Positions 35,134 to 44,255 of a DNA stretch of 64,000 nt are shown piece by piece. How positions within the stretch are numbered: the first letter of the stretch is position 1; each line of letters starts with the position of its first letter. A program made the position numbers and the translations under genes. Source of the DNA: Rhodothermales bacterium (GTDB lineage: Bacteria > Bacteroidota > Rhodothermia > Rhodothermales > JANQRZ01). The stretch spans positions 1 to 64,000 of the forward strand of contig JBDUXZ010000021.1 in the NCBI GenBank assembly GCA_039944855.1, given 5' to 3'. The notes beneath the pieces were generated by a model that was not told where the DNA came from, did not search any database, and saw only the letters and a list, made by a program, of their open reading frames with translations.

Positions 35134-35739
35134 TTACCTAGAGCGGAGGAGGGGGAGGGCGCGGGTGAGGAGGAAGGCGGCCACAGGCGGTCGAGGGTCG
35201 TTCGCGTCGAAGACGACACACGGCCATGACCGATACTTGTGCGTCTCGCCGTAGACATCCTCACGGATGCCGCAGGCCCGCGCTCCCAGCCTGGCGAACT
35301 CGATTTCCACATTACAACCGGCCAAGTCGCTTAGCTCTTTCACAGCGACCGAAGCTAGTTTGGGGCGTACCTCCGGGCCAGGCGGTACGTCCACCCCTCG
35401 GAGCACAGCGTAGGAGCGGCCTCGGTGCGCGTGGGCTTTCTCAGGGATGGACTGAACATCGAGCCGGAGGCGACCACAGTTGAGCCGCGAGAACGGGACG
35501 CCTCCGCCTTCAGCGAAGTGGGGCCGCACGTCGCGCTCGCCGTTCTCCCAGTGGGCGTAGTGGATCTCGATCGTGGCTCCTCGCCTTGTCCTAGCCTCGA
35601 ACGAGTACAGCCGGCCCTCGCAGGCGACGCGGTTCGTTGTCTTGCCCTCAGGCGCTCGTACGGGTAGCTCATGCGGGACGACTTGGAACGGGCCGACTTG
35701 GAAGGGCACCCACTTATGATCGGCAAAGGGAGCGGTCAT
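35134..35739 (-). CDS. unknown 201-aa protein in the defence cluster
   Basis: No family recognised. It has a beta-rich central part (RLYSFEARTRRGATIEIHYAHWENGERDVRPHF) and a hydrophobic C-terminus (PVAAFLLTRALPLLR), though not long enough for a confident membrane helix. Its ATG overlaps the stop of a 35-codon frame (ATGA), and it ends six bases before the PLD-fold gene. It is therefore tightly embedded in the operon and likely functions with the PLD/helicase pair. Confidence 0.7.
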   Translation of the reverse strand: MTAPFADHKWVPFQVGPFQVVPHELPVRAPEGKTTNRVACEGRLYSFEARTRRGATIEIHYAHWENGERDVRPHFAEGGGVPFSRLNCGRLRLDVQSIPEKAHAHRGRSYAVLRGVDVPPGPEVRPKLASVAVKELSDLAGCNVEIEFARLGARACGIREDVYGETHKYRSWPCVVFDANDPRPPVAAFLLTRALPLLRSR

Positions 35740-35843
35740 GCTCCCACCCCCCGCTGTAGGTGGGCGACGGCGGGGCTGGCGGGGGAAGGAGGGGTCGGAT
35801 GCTGCGGAGTGGAAGGCCCCTCGATCCGTCTGAGATTATTCAT
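35736..35843 (-). CDS. coupled 35-aa mini-ORF, remnant or leader peptide
   Basis: Starts at an ATG inside the last codons of the AlbA_2 gene (coding-strand ATGAATAA) and stops at TGA overlapping the ATG of the 201-residue gene. It encodes MNNLRRIEGPSTPQHP then a tail ending ASPAVAHLQRGVGA. The tail resembles the methyltransferase C-terminus (ASPAVAHPPREVEA) in protein and DNA. It bridges two genes with no translational gap. It may be a relic of an insertion event rather than a functional peptide. Confidence 0.5.
   Translation of the reverse strand: MNNLRRIEGPSTPQHPTPPSPASPAVAHLQRGVGA
35741..35783 (-). repeat. direct repeat flanking the AlbA_2 gene, left copy
   Basis: About 43 bases, imperfect at the left (14 of 20) and identical over the last 23-25 bases (TGGGCGACGG, CGGGGCTGGCGGG) with 37841-37883. 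The offset is exactly 2100 bases, and the stop codons of the two flanked reading frames occupy the same position in both copies. Confidence 0.75.
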
Positions 35844-37797
35844 AGCTCTCCTCGTCTCGGGTCCGATAGGCTTGGCGAGGATCGCTTTTGGTGGGGTATT
35901 TCTGTTCGAGGCGGCCTTCGGAGACTAGCTCCGGGATGTAGTGCGTGCGCAGGGTTCGGGGGTCCCGATTGAGCAGGTCGGCCAGCTCCTGGAGCGTCAG
36001 GTAGCGTCCTGTGCAGAGCTCCAAGATCGTCCGGCGTACGAGCTTTCGAGGAGCAGTCTTGCGTGTGCTGACGGGCTTTGCGATGGCTCGGAGACGTTCA
36101 TCTTGCTCGACGTCCTGCTCCTCTTGGGTAGAGCCCCCTTCGGAATGTGTAGAGCTCTCGGCCGGATGTGTAGAGCTCCCTTCGGAGTCTATAGAAGGAG
36201 GCTCCGAGGGCGTGGTGTAGACGAGGGCGCCCGTAGAGTGTGTAGAGTTCCAATCGAACAGAGAGAGCGACTCCTCTCTTGGCTTGGGTTCAATCTCATC
36301 TCCATCCTGGGCCAGTGAGTAGTAGGTGCCCCGGCCCGTTCCATCGGAGAGGAGCAACCCCCGGTCAACCAGCTCCCGCAGCCAGCGCGTGAGGTCACGG
36401 GGGTGCTCGTCGGAGAGCTCGCGGAGCCGGTGGTTGGTGACCTTACCCTCGATGAGCGCCGTGGCTAGCGCGAGGCGCTGAATTTCCGGGAGGTGATCAA
36501 ACACGCCGGCGTAGAGCTCTTGTAGCTGCGCAATGGCCTCTTGAGGGATCAGGCTCATCATGGAGAGTTCGAGCACGGTGAACTCCGGATCGAACGATTC
36601 GCGGAGCAGCGGCTTCCGCCAGTGTTTCTCTCGCCAAGCACGGAGGATCTTGGGGAAGCCCGACCCCGCCTGCTCGGCCGCGCCGATCATCTGGAACATC
36701 TTCTGCAGGTTCCGATTGCGGCAGTCGCTGTTCCCTCCATCGAAGACCTGCTCCAGCGGGATGCGGAGCCCGCCGGGGTTGCGAAAGATGAAGCGGTCCG
36801 GCTTTTTGATGACCAGGATGCCCGTGCTGCCTGCGTAGTCCGCATGGATGAGCGTGTTGACGAGGGCCTCACGTAGCGCCTCGTGCACGTGGCTCTCGTC
36901 GACGCGCTTGTGACCGTGCTCGAGGCGGAAGGGCACCCGTAGGCCCGACGTCAGGCGCGGGTAGACCCGGCGGTAGAAGCCGTACAGGTTGCCCGACCAC
37001 GTGCCGTCCGTCGTGACGCGGTCGGTCCAGCGTGTATCGGGGTCGGCGTCGCTCCCTTCCCGTTCTTGGTAGTCCACGAGGTAGTGCGGGACGGCCTCCA
37101 AAATGGAGGCCAGCTTGCCGAACATCAGCAATCCGGCAAGGGTCAGCCCCTCCTCGCCGGTCTGGCGGTCGCGGCGCCAGCCGCCGAGGGACTGAAGCAG
37201 CATCTGGTCGTCCTGAGCGAGCCAGGGGTGGCCGGGGCGGGTGCTCTTAAAGTCGTTCCGGAAGGCGGCCAGGCTGTCCGCGTCGATGTCCTCTAACGTG
37301 TAGCCCTCAAGCAGCCGGGCGTCGCGGTCGTCGGCCTCGGCCTCGGCGATCATGCGGCGCACCGTAGCGTCGTCACAGCGGTAGTCGCCCTCGTGACCGC
37401 GCCGGTACGTGCCGGTGAACGGGTTATCGCCGGTGTGGACGGGCCGGCGCTTGCGGGGCGCCCGCGGGACGTGCACGAGCAGGAGCTGGCGCCCCTCGAT
37501 CTCGACGACGCGCACGTCGTCGTTCTCAAGAAGGTTGACGTTGACGAGCTGGGTGTTGTTGACGCCGTTCCAGAAGTCTCGTCGGACCCGCTCCATGTCC
37601 CCGAGCCCGACGAAGTCGAGAGTCCCGTCATCACGCTCGGCGGCTCCCAGCAGGATGTACCCGCCCTGCGTGTTGGCGAAGGCGGAGTATGTAGGCCAGA
37701 TGCTCCCGGGCACGGCGCCGTCACCGTCGCGCCCTTGCGCGGCCTTCGCCTCGAAGTCGTAGGCTTCCCGATAGCTCAGGAGTTCCTCTGGGGTCAT
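35836..37797 (-). CDS. AlbA_2 / RecG-like ATP-binding putative regulator
   Basis: A 653-residue protein starting at MTPEELLSYREAYDFEAK (37797). The N-terminal 130 residues match the Schlafen AlbA_2 domain (FEAKAAQGRD...WPTYSAFANTQGGYILLGAAERDDG; FWNGVNNTQLVNVNLL). Residues about 290-370 match the GHKL ATPase region of COG2865 proteins (VHEALREALVNTLIHADYAGSTGILVIKKPDRFIFRNPGGL). Winged-helix parts follow. A Ser/Thr/His-rich linker with repeated SSTHSEG-like units lies near 535-570, then a final HTH (LTLQELADLLNRDPRTLRTHYIPELV). It may regulate or assist the defence genes. Direct repeats flank it, suggesting it was inserted as a module. Confidence 0.85.
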   Translation of the reverse strand: MTPEELLSYREAYDFEAKAAQGRDGDGAVPGSIWPTYSAFANTQGGYILLGAAERDDGTLDFVGLGDMERVRRDFWNGVNNTQLVNVNLLENDDVRVVEIEGRQLLLVHVPRAPRKRRPVHTGDNPFTGTYRRGHEGDYRCDDATVRRMIAEAEADDRDARLLEGYTLEDIDADSLAAFRNDFKSTRPGHPWLAQDDQMLLQSLGGWRRDRQTGEEGLTLAGLLMFGKLASILEAVPHYLVDYQEREGSDADPDTRWTDRVTTDGTWSGNLYGFYRRVYPRLTSGLRVPFRLEHGHKRVDESHVHEALREALVNTLIHADYAGSTGILVIKKPDRFIFRNPGGLRIPLEQVFDGGNSDCRNRNLQKMFQMIGAAEQAGSGFPKILRAWREKHWRKPLLRESFDPEFTVLELSMMSLIPQEAIAQLQELYAGVFDHLPEIQRLALATALIEGKVTNHRLRELSDEHPRDLTRWLRELVDRGLLLSDGTGRGTYYSLAQDGDEIEPKPREESLSLFDWNSTHSTGALVYTTPSEPPSIDSEGSSTHPAESSTHSEGGSTQEEQDVEQDERLRAIAKPVSTRKTAPRKLVRRTILELCTGRYLTLQELADLLNRDPRTLRTHYIPELVSEGRLEQKYPTKSDPRQAYRTRDEESYE

Positions 37798-37835
37798 GCG
37801 CGGACTCGTGGGTACGGGGGATGCAGGATGAGAAC

Positions 37836-40800
37836 CTACGCCTCCACCTCCCGTGGTGGGTGGGCGACGGCGGGGCTGGCGGGCGGCGGGTCGAGGATGG
37901 TCTCGTAGGCCGCGCCGGCCTCGGCGGCTTGCTGGAGCCGGTCGTAGACGGCGAGGATCATGTCCTTCGTGCGGTAGCTCCCGTGCGCCTTCTCGTCCTT
38001 CCGCTTGACGATGGGGAACGTGTCCATAACGTAGGCGACGGCGGCGCGCGGAGTGGGGAACGACTGGCGGAGCGCCTCGGGCTCCTCGGCCCAGGCCTCC
38101 GGCGTGCCGAGGTAGAGATGGAAGAAGGCGGCGTCCAGCTCGGCGCGGAGCTTCTCCCGGCGGGCCTCGTCCCAGACGAACGGCGGGCCGTCGTAGCCGA
38201 CGTCGCGGGCGAAGGGTTGGAGGTCCCAGGCGGTGTAGGTCAGCTCGAGGACGCGGGGGCGGATCCAATCGGCAAGCATCTGCTCCGGCAACCAGGGGCA
38301 GGGGTGGAGATAGGTTTCAGGCGGGAGGACAGGGAGCTGTTTGAGGATGAAATGAGAGAAGTTGGTCCCCCCGAGACTCTGGCGCGTGGCATAATCGAAC
38401 ACAAAGCTATTCAGGCAACTGAGCAGTAGGGTGCTCTCTGTCCATTCACATTCAGGCTCGATAAGCTGACATGCATGATTCGCCGCGACGAGAGGCAGTA
38501 CGGTAAAGACAGCTGTTCTTCGATTGGTTGTCGTATTAACAATGTTTCTAAAGGTGATTAGGCCCGCCGGTGCCTTATCTAGCTTGGATATGACCTCCTT
38601 CCGCTCCACCCAGTATCTCGGCAGAGGGACAACATTCGGATTCTTAAGCTCACCACTTAAACTGACCGCCTGAGCCTTAACTCGGAAGCGGCTGTCCGCG
38701 GAAACTTGGTCAAAGGTGTTGTACCGATGATTGTACTGGTGAAATAGCTTCGGCTCGTAAAGGGGGAGGTACCGATCCTCGGCTTCGCCCACAAAGCGGT
38801 TACCCTCCATCCGATAGCCCTCGGACTCTAGCACTTCGCGAGCGCGGAATAGGTCAGAGTCGTTCGCCATATGGAACATTGTGCTGAACCGGATGCGCCA
38901 AGGATTTTCCTCGGGCGAACCCTCTACGATAAAGACAGGCACGCGACGGTAGAGCGCCTTGGTCAACTCCGCGTCGCGTCGCCATCTAAACAGAGGTGCT
39001 GTCTTAGTATTGGGGTTCAGCAAGACAATATCTTCGGCAGATAAGTCACTAATCCTGTCCGCATCCCTTGCCGCGCCGACGGAGTCCAAGTCGAACCCGA
39101 ACTCGAAGGTAGAGCGCGCAACCGAGGAGTTTCTGCCTCGGATTGTCAGTAGGCAAAACGGGTCGGGGCTCTTCGTCCCACGGAAGAAAGCCGAGATGCG
39201 AGTGAAGCTTAGTATGCTCTCAATCCGCTGATTCTGCACCAGCTCGTCGAAGAATGCCTTAGTCGTGTCGGACGTCACCAGAACTGTAGGTGTGACGATA
39301 CCTGCCCTTCCAGCCTCGGAGACAAGTTGCATGAAGCGCTCAGCGAAGACGGCATAGGTGTTAACATCGCCGCGCCCGCAGAGCGGGTATACACCGCTGT
39401 CGCGGAGCAGTGTGCTCTCGCCCTCAGCCTGCCGCTGCGCCTCGCGGAACGCCTCGAACAACGCGGGGTCCTCCGTCTCTAGCTGCTTGATGAGCGTCGT
39501 CCGTGCGGCCTTGTTGCGCGCCCCAGCGATATCCGGCCGGACGCCCGCAAAGAACTCCTTCTCCTGCAGCTTGACCCGCTCCCACGGTGGGTTACCGAGG
39601 ACGCAGTCGAAGCCGCCGCGCCAGCCTGCCGTCTCGTCGGTCGGCGTCTCGTCCGGACCGGGCACGCGGAAAACGTCGGGGAAGGCGAGGTGCCAGTGGA
39701 GGAACCGGTACCGCTCGGCTAGCCGTTGGACCTCGCGCCGCATCCAGTCGGGTGTTGCGTGCGGGTTGCGCTCGATCTTGCGGTAGACCTCCTCGTGGAT
39801 CGGGTAGGCGAGGTCGTCGCTCGGCCACTTGGGCCACACGAATGCCGCGCACCACGCGTCAGCCAGCAGCCGGGCATGCTCGTACGCCTGCGAGTGGACG
39901 GCGGCGGCGTACCGCTTGGCCTTGTCCTGCACGGCCTCCACCGAGTCGTTCGGCAGCGCGTCCAGCTCGGCGATGACCTGCGGCATGTTGCCCAGCCGCT
40001 CCCACGGCATCGCCTCGGCCGCGAACAGGTCGTGCTGGCGCTTCTTCCTAAAGGTCCGGTTCTGCGCCTTGTACTCGTTCGCGTACGCCTTCACATCGCC
40101 CGTGATGGGCTTGAACGCCTCGTCCGGGATGCCCTCGCGGAGCGCGGCGGGCGTGGCCCCGAGGAGCCCGTTGCCCACCTGGAGGTGGTGGTCGAGGAAC
40201 GAGAGCGGCTTGCCCGGCTCCAGCGACTCCAGCCACAGGTTCACCTTGCACAGCTCCAGCGCCATCGGGTTGAGGTCCACGCCGTAGACGCACCGCGCGA
40301 TGACGTCGCGGAGGGCGTGCTGCCGCTGCTCGGGCGTGGGCTCGCCGCCGTCGGCCTTCGCCGCCCGCACCCGCGCCAGCCGCCCGGCGATGCGGTGCGC
40401 CGCCGCGATGAGGAAGTGCCCGCTGCCCACGGCCGGATCGCACACCTTCAGCGCCAGCAGCGACGCTTCGGGGTCGTCGGCCTTCTCGGCCCGGTCAAGC
40501 ACGGGGTCGAGCGCGGTGTCGAGGAGGGCCTGGATGAGCCCCTCCGGCGTGTAGTACGAGCCCGTCGTCTTCCGCTCACTCCCGGCCACCGCTTCCAGCA
40601 CAAACGCGTGGGCGTCGAGGTTCAGCTGCGGCTGGAGTTCGAGCAGGCTCTCGTAGATGCCGCCCAACTCCTCCGGCCCGAGGTGCTTGTAGTCTACGCT
40701 CCGTCGCACGCGGTCCTGCTCCACGAGCGAGAGCGCCCGCACAGCCTCCAGGAACGGCTCGTTCGCCAGCTTGGATTGTGCGAGCGTTCCAATGGCATCG

Positions 40801-41930
40801 TCGCTCCAGAGAAAGGAGCCCAGCGCCGGCAGCGCGAGGCGGGGCTCGCCCGTCTCGCCGAGGGCGCGCATGATGAGCTTGAGCTGCTCCCAGCGGTCGC
40901 CGTGGCGGGCGCTTCCCCGCCGCTTCTCCGCCAGGGCGCGGAGTGCCGCCGTCGAGTAGTACTTCGCGTACCGCTCTTTGGCTGCGTCGTCCCCCTTCGG
41001 GTCGAGCAGGGCCTCGCGGTCCTCGGCGGTGAACAGGAAGATGAGGCGGTAGACAAGCCGGAGCAGCTGGCGGTAGTAGTCCTGCGGGTCGAGGTCGCCA
41101 CTGCGGAGCGCCTCCCGCAGCGCCTCGTTCTCGCGGTGGGCGATGAACCCGGCGCCGAGGTGCTCGATGGCCTGCTGTACCCCGTCACGCAGGGCGTCCA
41201 ACGCCCGCGTGCCCTGTTCGTGGGCCTGCACGCTCCACCGCTCCAGCCAGCAGGCCTCCGGCGTCGCGCCCTCGGTCCGGCTCGCGTGCGCCGTCAGCCA
41301 GAGGACCGCGAAGTCCGCATACGCCTCGCCCTCGAACATCGCCTCCAGGTCGAACTCCACGTACGCTTGCCGCGTGAGGCTCGCGTTGTCGCGGAGCAGC
41401 CGGAGCTTGAGCCCGTTCGTGAGAATCGCCCACAAGTGCTCGTCGGAGCGGTTGAGCAGCTCCTGCGTCATCGCGTGCGGCGCATACGTCGCCGCCCCCG
41501 CCACGCCCGCCGACTTCCGGTCGAGGTCGACCTTGTACGAGAGCAGATGGACCGGCAGGTGCCTGTACCCGTGGGAGACGGGGTAGCGCTTCCCCTCGAT
41601 CTCGTACGTCTCCGTCTTCAGCCGCCCGTACCCCAGCTCCTCGAAGAGCGGGAGCAGCCAACCCTCTCGCGTCTCCGTCGTCCCGCGGGCGTCCTCCAGA
41701 GCGTCGAGGCGGAGCCGCTCGTCGCGGAAGGCGGCCCACAACCCCTGCAGCCGGTTCCAGCTCCGGCTGGCCGCCTCGCCCAGCTTCTCGTTCTTGGCCA
41801 GCCCATAGTCCTGCGGCCGGAGCCCCCCGAGGTCCGCGTCCTGGTCGGCCACGCGCTGGAGGAGGTCCATCGGCAGGATAGCCCCCTCGGTCTTGACGGA
41901 TTGGAAGGGTGTGCGGGTGCGGGTAGACAT
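37836..41930 (-). CDS. Eco57I/PglX-like adenine-specific DNA methyltransferase
   Basis: A 1364-residue protein. The N-terminal 440 residues are a helical and specificity-like region with a possible degenerate nuclease core. Methyltransferase motifs: TGSYYTPEGLIQALLD near 456, SAM-binding DPAVGSGHFLIAAAHRIAG near 498, VYGVDLNPMALELCKVNLWLESLEPG and catalytic NPPWERVK near 779. A target-recognition region covers roughly 855-1200, and its DNA (about 38330-39370) is clearly poorer in GC than the rest. The tail is DPPPASPAVAHPPREVEA. The size and layout fit DISARM DrmMI or BREX PglX type enzymes. It starts 60 bases after the 731-residue gene. Confidence 0.92.
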   Translation of the reverse strand: MSTRTRTPFQSVKTEGAILPMDLLQRVADQDADLGGLRPQDYGLAKNEKLGEAASRSWNRLQGLWAAFRDERLRLDALEDARGTTETREGWLLPLFEELGYGRLKTETYEIEGKRYPVSHGYRHLPVHLLSYKVDLDRKSAGVAGAATYAPHAMTQELLNRSDEHLWAILTNGLKLRLLRDNASLTRQAYVEFDLEAMFEGEAYADFAVLWLTAHASRTEGATPEACWLERWSVQAHEQGTRALDALRDGVQQAIEHLGAGFIAHRENEALREALRSGDLDPQDYYRQLLRLVYRLIFLFTAEDREALLDPKGDDAAKERYAKYYSTAALRALAEKRRGSARHGDRWEQLKLIMRALGETGEPRLALPALGSFLWSDDAIGTLAQSKLANEPFLEAVRALSLVEQDRVRRSVDYKHLGPEELGGIYESLLELQPQLNLDAHAFVLEAVAGSERKTTGSYYTPEGLIQALLDTALDPVLDRAEKADDPEASLLALKVCDPAVGSGHFLIAAAHRIAGRLARVRAAKADGGEPTPEQRQHALRDVIARCVYGVDLNPMALELCKVNLWLESLEPGKPLSFLDHHLQVGNGLLGATPAALREGIPDEAFKPITGDVKAYANEYKAQNRTFRKKRQHDLFAAEAMPWERLGNMPQVIAELDALPNDSVEAVQDKAKRYAAAVHSQAYEHARLLADAWCAAFVWPKWPSDDLAYPIHEEVYRKIERNPHATPDWMRREVQRLAERYRFLHWHLAFPDVFRVPGPDETPTDETAGWRGGFDCVLGNPPWERVKLQEKEFFAGVRPDIAGARNKAARTTLIKQLETEDPALFEAFREAQRQAEGESTLLRDSGVYPLCGRGDVNTYAVFAERFMQLVSEAGRAGIVTPTVLVTSDTTKAFFDELVQNQRIESILSFTRISAFFRGTKSPDPFCLLTIRGRNSSVARSTFEFGFDLDSVGAARDADRISDLSAEDIVLLNPNTKTAPLFRWRRDAELTKALYRRVPVFIVEGSPEENPWRIRFSTMFHMANDSDLFRAREVLESEGYRMEGNRFVGEAEDRYLPLYEPKLFHQYNHRYNTFDQVSADSRFRVKAQAVSLSGELKNPNVVPLPRYWVERKEVISKLDKAPAGLITFRNIVNTTTNRRTAVFTVLPLVAANHACQLIEPECEWTESTLLLSCLNSFVFDYATRQSLGGTNFSHFILKQLPVLPPETYLHPCPWLPEQMLADWIRPRVLELTYTAWDLQPFARDVGYDGPPFVWDEARREKLRAELDAAFFHLYLGTPEAWAEEPEALRQSFPTPRAAVAYVMDTFPIVKRKDEKAHGSYRTKDMILAVYDRLQQAAEAGAAYETILDPPPASPAVAHPPREVEA
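37841..37883 (-). repeat. direct repeat flanking the AlbA_2 gene, right copy
   Basis: Lies inside the last codons of the methyltransferase gene; partner of 35741-35783. Confidence 0.75.
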
Positions 41931-41990
41931 GGGGGGTTAGATTAAGAGGGACGCAGTTGACGCGGCGGGACGGCTGGGTGCTCTATCTAT

Positions 41991-44186
41991 TTAATCCCAG
42001 TAGTCATCGTCGTCTTCGCGGGCCGCTTCGTCATCTGCGCGTTCGCGCTCGAACAAGACGTGAGCGCCCTCGGCGGCTTGCGCGAGAGCGACTGGACGGC
42101 CGGCGACAGCGAGGGGTGAGCCTACAAAGTGGATGTCCGCAGCGTATCCGCGCCCAGTGAGGTAGAGGGATGGGAGCGCAGCGCTCGTCGTGGCCGATCC
42201 GTAGCCTTCGGTGGTATAAACGGCCGCCGCGCGGTAGGCGATGCGGTCCCCGTCAGCTAACAGGCTAGCGCGCACGGAATCGTAGGCGGCGTTTTCGAAA
42301 GCCCGCACGCTGATCTCGGCGAAGAGGCCCGAGGCGACGTGGAGCAGTACCCGTCCGTCCGGCATGCGAATGTGAGAGGGGGCGGCGAGCGCGCGTCGCA
42401 GGCTCCACCAAGCCGCGGCTACCTGCCGGTCGGCCTCCTCCCAAACCTCGGGCGTGACGACGGCTTCCCGAACTTGGTCCTTTTCCGGCCGCCTGCCTGA
42501 CAGCAGGAAGCTCCCCTCATCCTCGTATTTGCTGAAGCTCGACTTGATCGGCGGATCAGGGTCGGTGGGCAGCGGATACCGAAAGGTTGGGTAGTCTTCC
42601 GGGCGGCTATTACCTAGTCGACGGGTCTCCCATTCGGCAGGAGGAGAAACCAGCACGATGGATTGCCTCCGCTCCCGGATGACCCGCCCGAGCGGGGCCT
42701 CGGCATTCAGGTTGTAGGCGAATTGAGCGGAGTCGTACGGCAGGTCGGGAGGATCGTGGGCGTCGTCTCGGGACGTTACCATTCGGGACGTTCCCATGTT
42801 TTGCAGGGCCTCCCTGGGGCACACGAGCAGCGGCTTTGTGTATCGGTCGTGGTGTCGATTCCAGTACTGGTCCCAGTGGAGGGCGGCGGCTGGACATGGC
42901 GCGGAGAGGAGCGCTCTCACCGCGGCCTCCCAGTCCTCGGCCGGTATGGGTGCCGAACGTGGAAGCTCGTCGCAGGCCCGTAGACGGGACAACTCGAACC
43001 GCAGCATGTCGCGAGGCTCGCCTTCCGGGGCGAGCCGTTCGATCAAACGCTGGCCGAGCGGGTCTTCAGCATAGTGGTCTACCGTCCAGCCTCGGAGCGC
43101 CTGGTGGAGGCGGCGAGCGTGCGCGTGGGGCGTCTGCGAGGGAAGGTTGACCTGCTTCAAGTCGGCCGCCTCCGGCAGCCGGCGGAGCAGTTCGGGCAGG
43201 TTGATGCCGTACGATTGCTCCGGCTCGAACGTGTGCTCGCCCCACCGGCAGGACTCGGCGACGGAGATGCGGGCGTACTCGTTGGGATCGACCGCGATGC
43301 GGTCCAGGAGGAGCGCGAGGCTCTTGGGCGTGAGCTGGAGGTAGGTACGCTCTTCGAGCTGACGCCGCTTTGGCCGGTCAGCGAGCCATTGCTGCTGGTC
43401 GGCGAGCCATTGGCTCTCTTCCTCGGTGGCTGCGGCCGTGAGTCCATACCGGGAGGCCAGGGCCAGGCGCTCGATGGCCGTTAGCGCGAGGGCGGGCACA
43501 CGACGCGCCGACACGGTGGCAAGTAGTAGGCCGCGTTCCTCGCCTGGGGACCCCGACGATCTGTCTCTCTCTCGTTCGATTTCCACAATCCGGTCAAGGG
43601 TGAGTGAGCCACGGTGACCCACGCGATGGCTCTGCACTCGTTGGCTCTTATAGTCGTATACGCCTGTCGCGTACGCAGCCTTCGAAAGTTCAAAGCCCCA
43701 GGAGGCAAGCGCTCTGGTACTCTCTTCTTCTTGGCGCCACGCGGCGAGCACCTGACGCAGCACGTCTTCGAGAGCAACCCCGTCGATGGGCGTCTCCGTC
43801 TGTCCGTACTCGAGAAACAGGTGGGTCTCTAAGTCGGGTGTGATGACTGAGGCGTCATCATTGGGGTCGAGCGTTGCGAAGAAGGGTGTGTTGATGGCGT
43901 TCTGATTGGCCACCAGCATAATCCTGCGAGGATCGAAGGCGTTCAGCCGCTCAAGGGCGGCTTCCTCGTCTTCGACGACTTCTAGGCTGATCGCGGTCTC
44001 AAGGCTGCGAGGGAAGACATCGAAGGAGGGCTGTGTGAGCAAAACGATCGTCTCCTCGAACTGCTGGGCGTTCAGGAGGCCGGGGCCTTCATCGGAGAAG
44101 TGCTCCTGGAGATGGCGGACAACCCGCTCCTGGATGAGCGCATTAGTCCACGACGTGAGATCGACGACGAGTTGACTGGGAAGCAT
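41991..44186 (-). CDS. unknown 731-aa protein in the defence cluster
   Basis: No family recognised. The protein is soluble, with no signal or membrane segments. Features: N-terminal VDLTSWTNALIQERVVRHLQEHF, two adjoining helical sequences of similar kind (QWLADQQQWLADRPKRRQLEERTYLQL), a central LLRRLPEAADLKQVNLPSQTPHAHARRLHQALRGW, repeated Trp-containing segments, and an extremely acidic end (ERADDEAAREDDDDYWD). It lies between the SNF2 helicase (69 bases) and the methyltransferase (60 bases). In class 1 DISARM-like loci this place can hold accessory genes. Its third-position GC is lower than in the flanking helicase genes. Confidence 0.75.
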   Translation of the reverse strand: MLPSQLVVDLTSWTNALIQERVVRHLQEHFSDEGPGLLNAQQFEETIVLLTQPSFDVFPRSLETAISLEVVEDEEAALERLNAFDPRRIMLVANQNAINTPFFATLDPNDDASVITPDLETHLFLEYGQTETPIDGVALEDVLRQVLAAWRQEEESTRALASWGFELSKAAYATGVYDYKSQRVQSHRVGHRGSLTLDRIVEIERERDRSSGSPGEERGLLLATVSARRVPALALTAIERLALASRYGLTAAATEEESQWLADQQQWLADRPKRRQLEERTYLQLTPKSLALLLDRIAVDPNEYARISVAESCRWGEHTFEPEQSYGINLPELLRRLPEAADLKQVNLPSQTPHAHARRLHQALRGWTVDHYAEDPLGQRLIERLAPEGEPRDMLRFELSRLRACDELPRSAPIPAEDWEAAVRALLSAPCPAAALHWDQYWNRHHDRYTKPLLVCPREALQNMGTSRMVTSRDDAHDPPDLPYDSAQFAYNLNAEAPLGRVIRERRQSIVLVSPPAEWETRRLGNSRPEDYPTFRYPLPTDPDPPIKSSFSKYEDEGSFLLSGRRPEKDQVREAVVTPEVWEEADRQVAAAWWSLRRALAAPSHIRMPDGRVLLHVASGLFAEISVRAFENAAYDSVRASLLADGDRIAYRAAAVYTTEGYGSATTSAALPSLYLTGRGYAADIHFVGSPLAVAGRPVALAQAAEGAHVLFERERADDEAAREDDDDYWD

Positions 44187-44255
44187 GGCGGCAGGACCTC
44201 AGGCTGAACTGATTGGCAGTGCATGCGCAACACCGGCAGGGAAAGGTGGTCGCTT

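Noticed and set aside
39726-41945. A 739-codon + strand frame opposite the methyltransferase
   Set aside because: Arg/Leu/Val-rich antisense shadow; the - strand shows all methyltransferase motifs.
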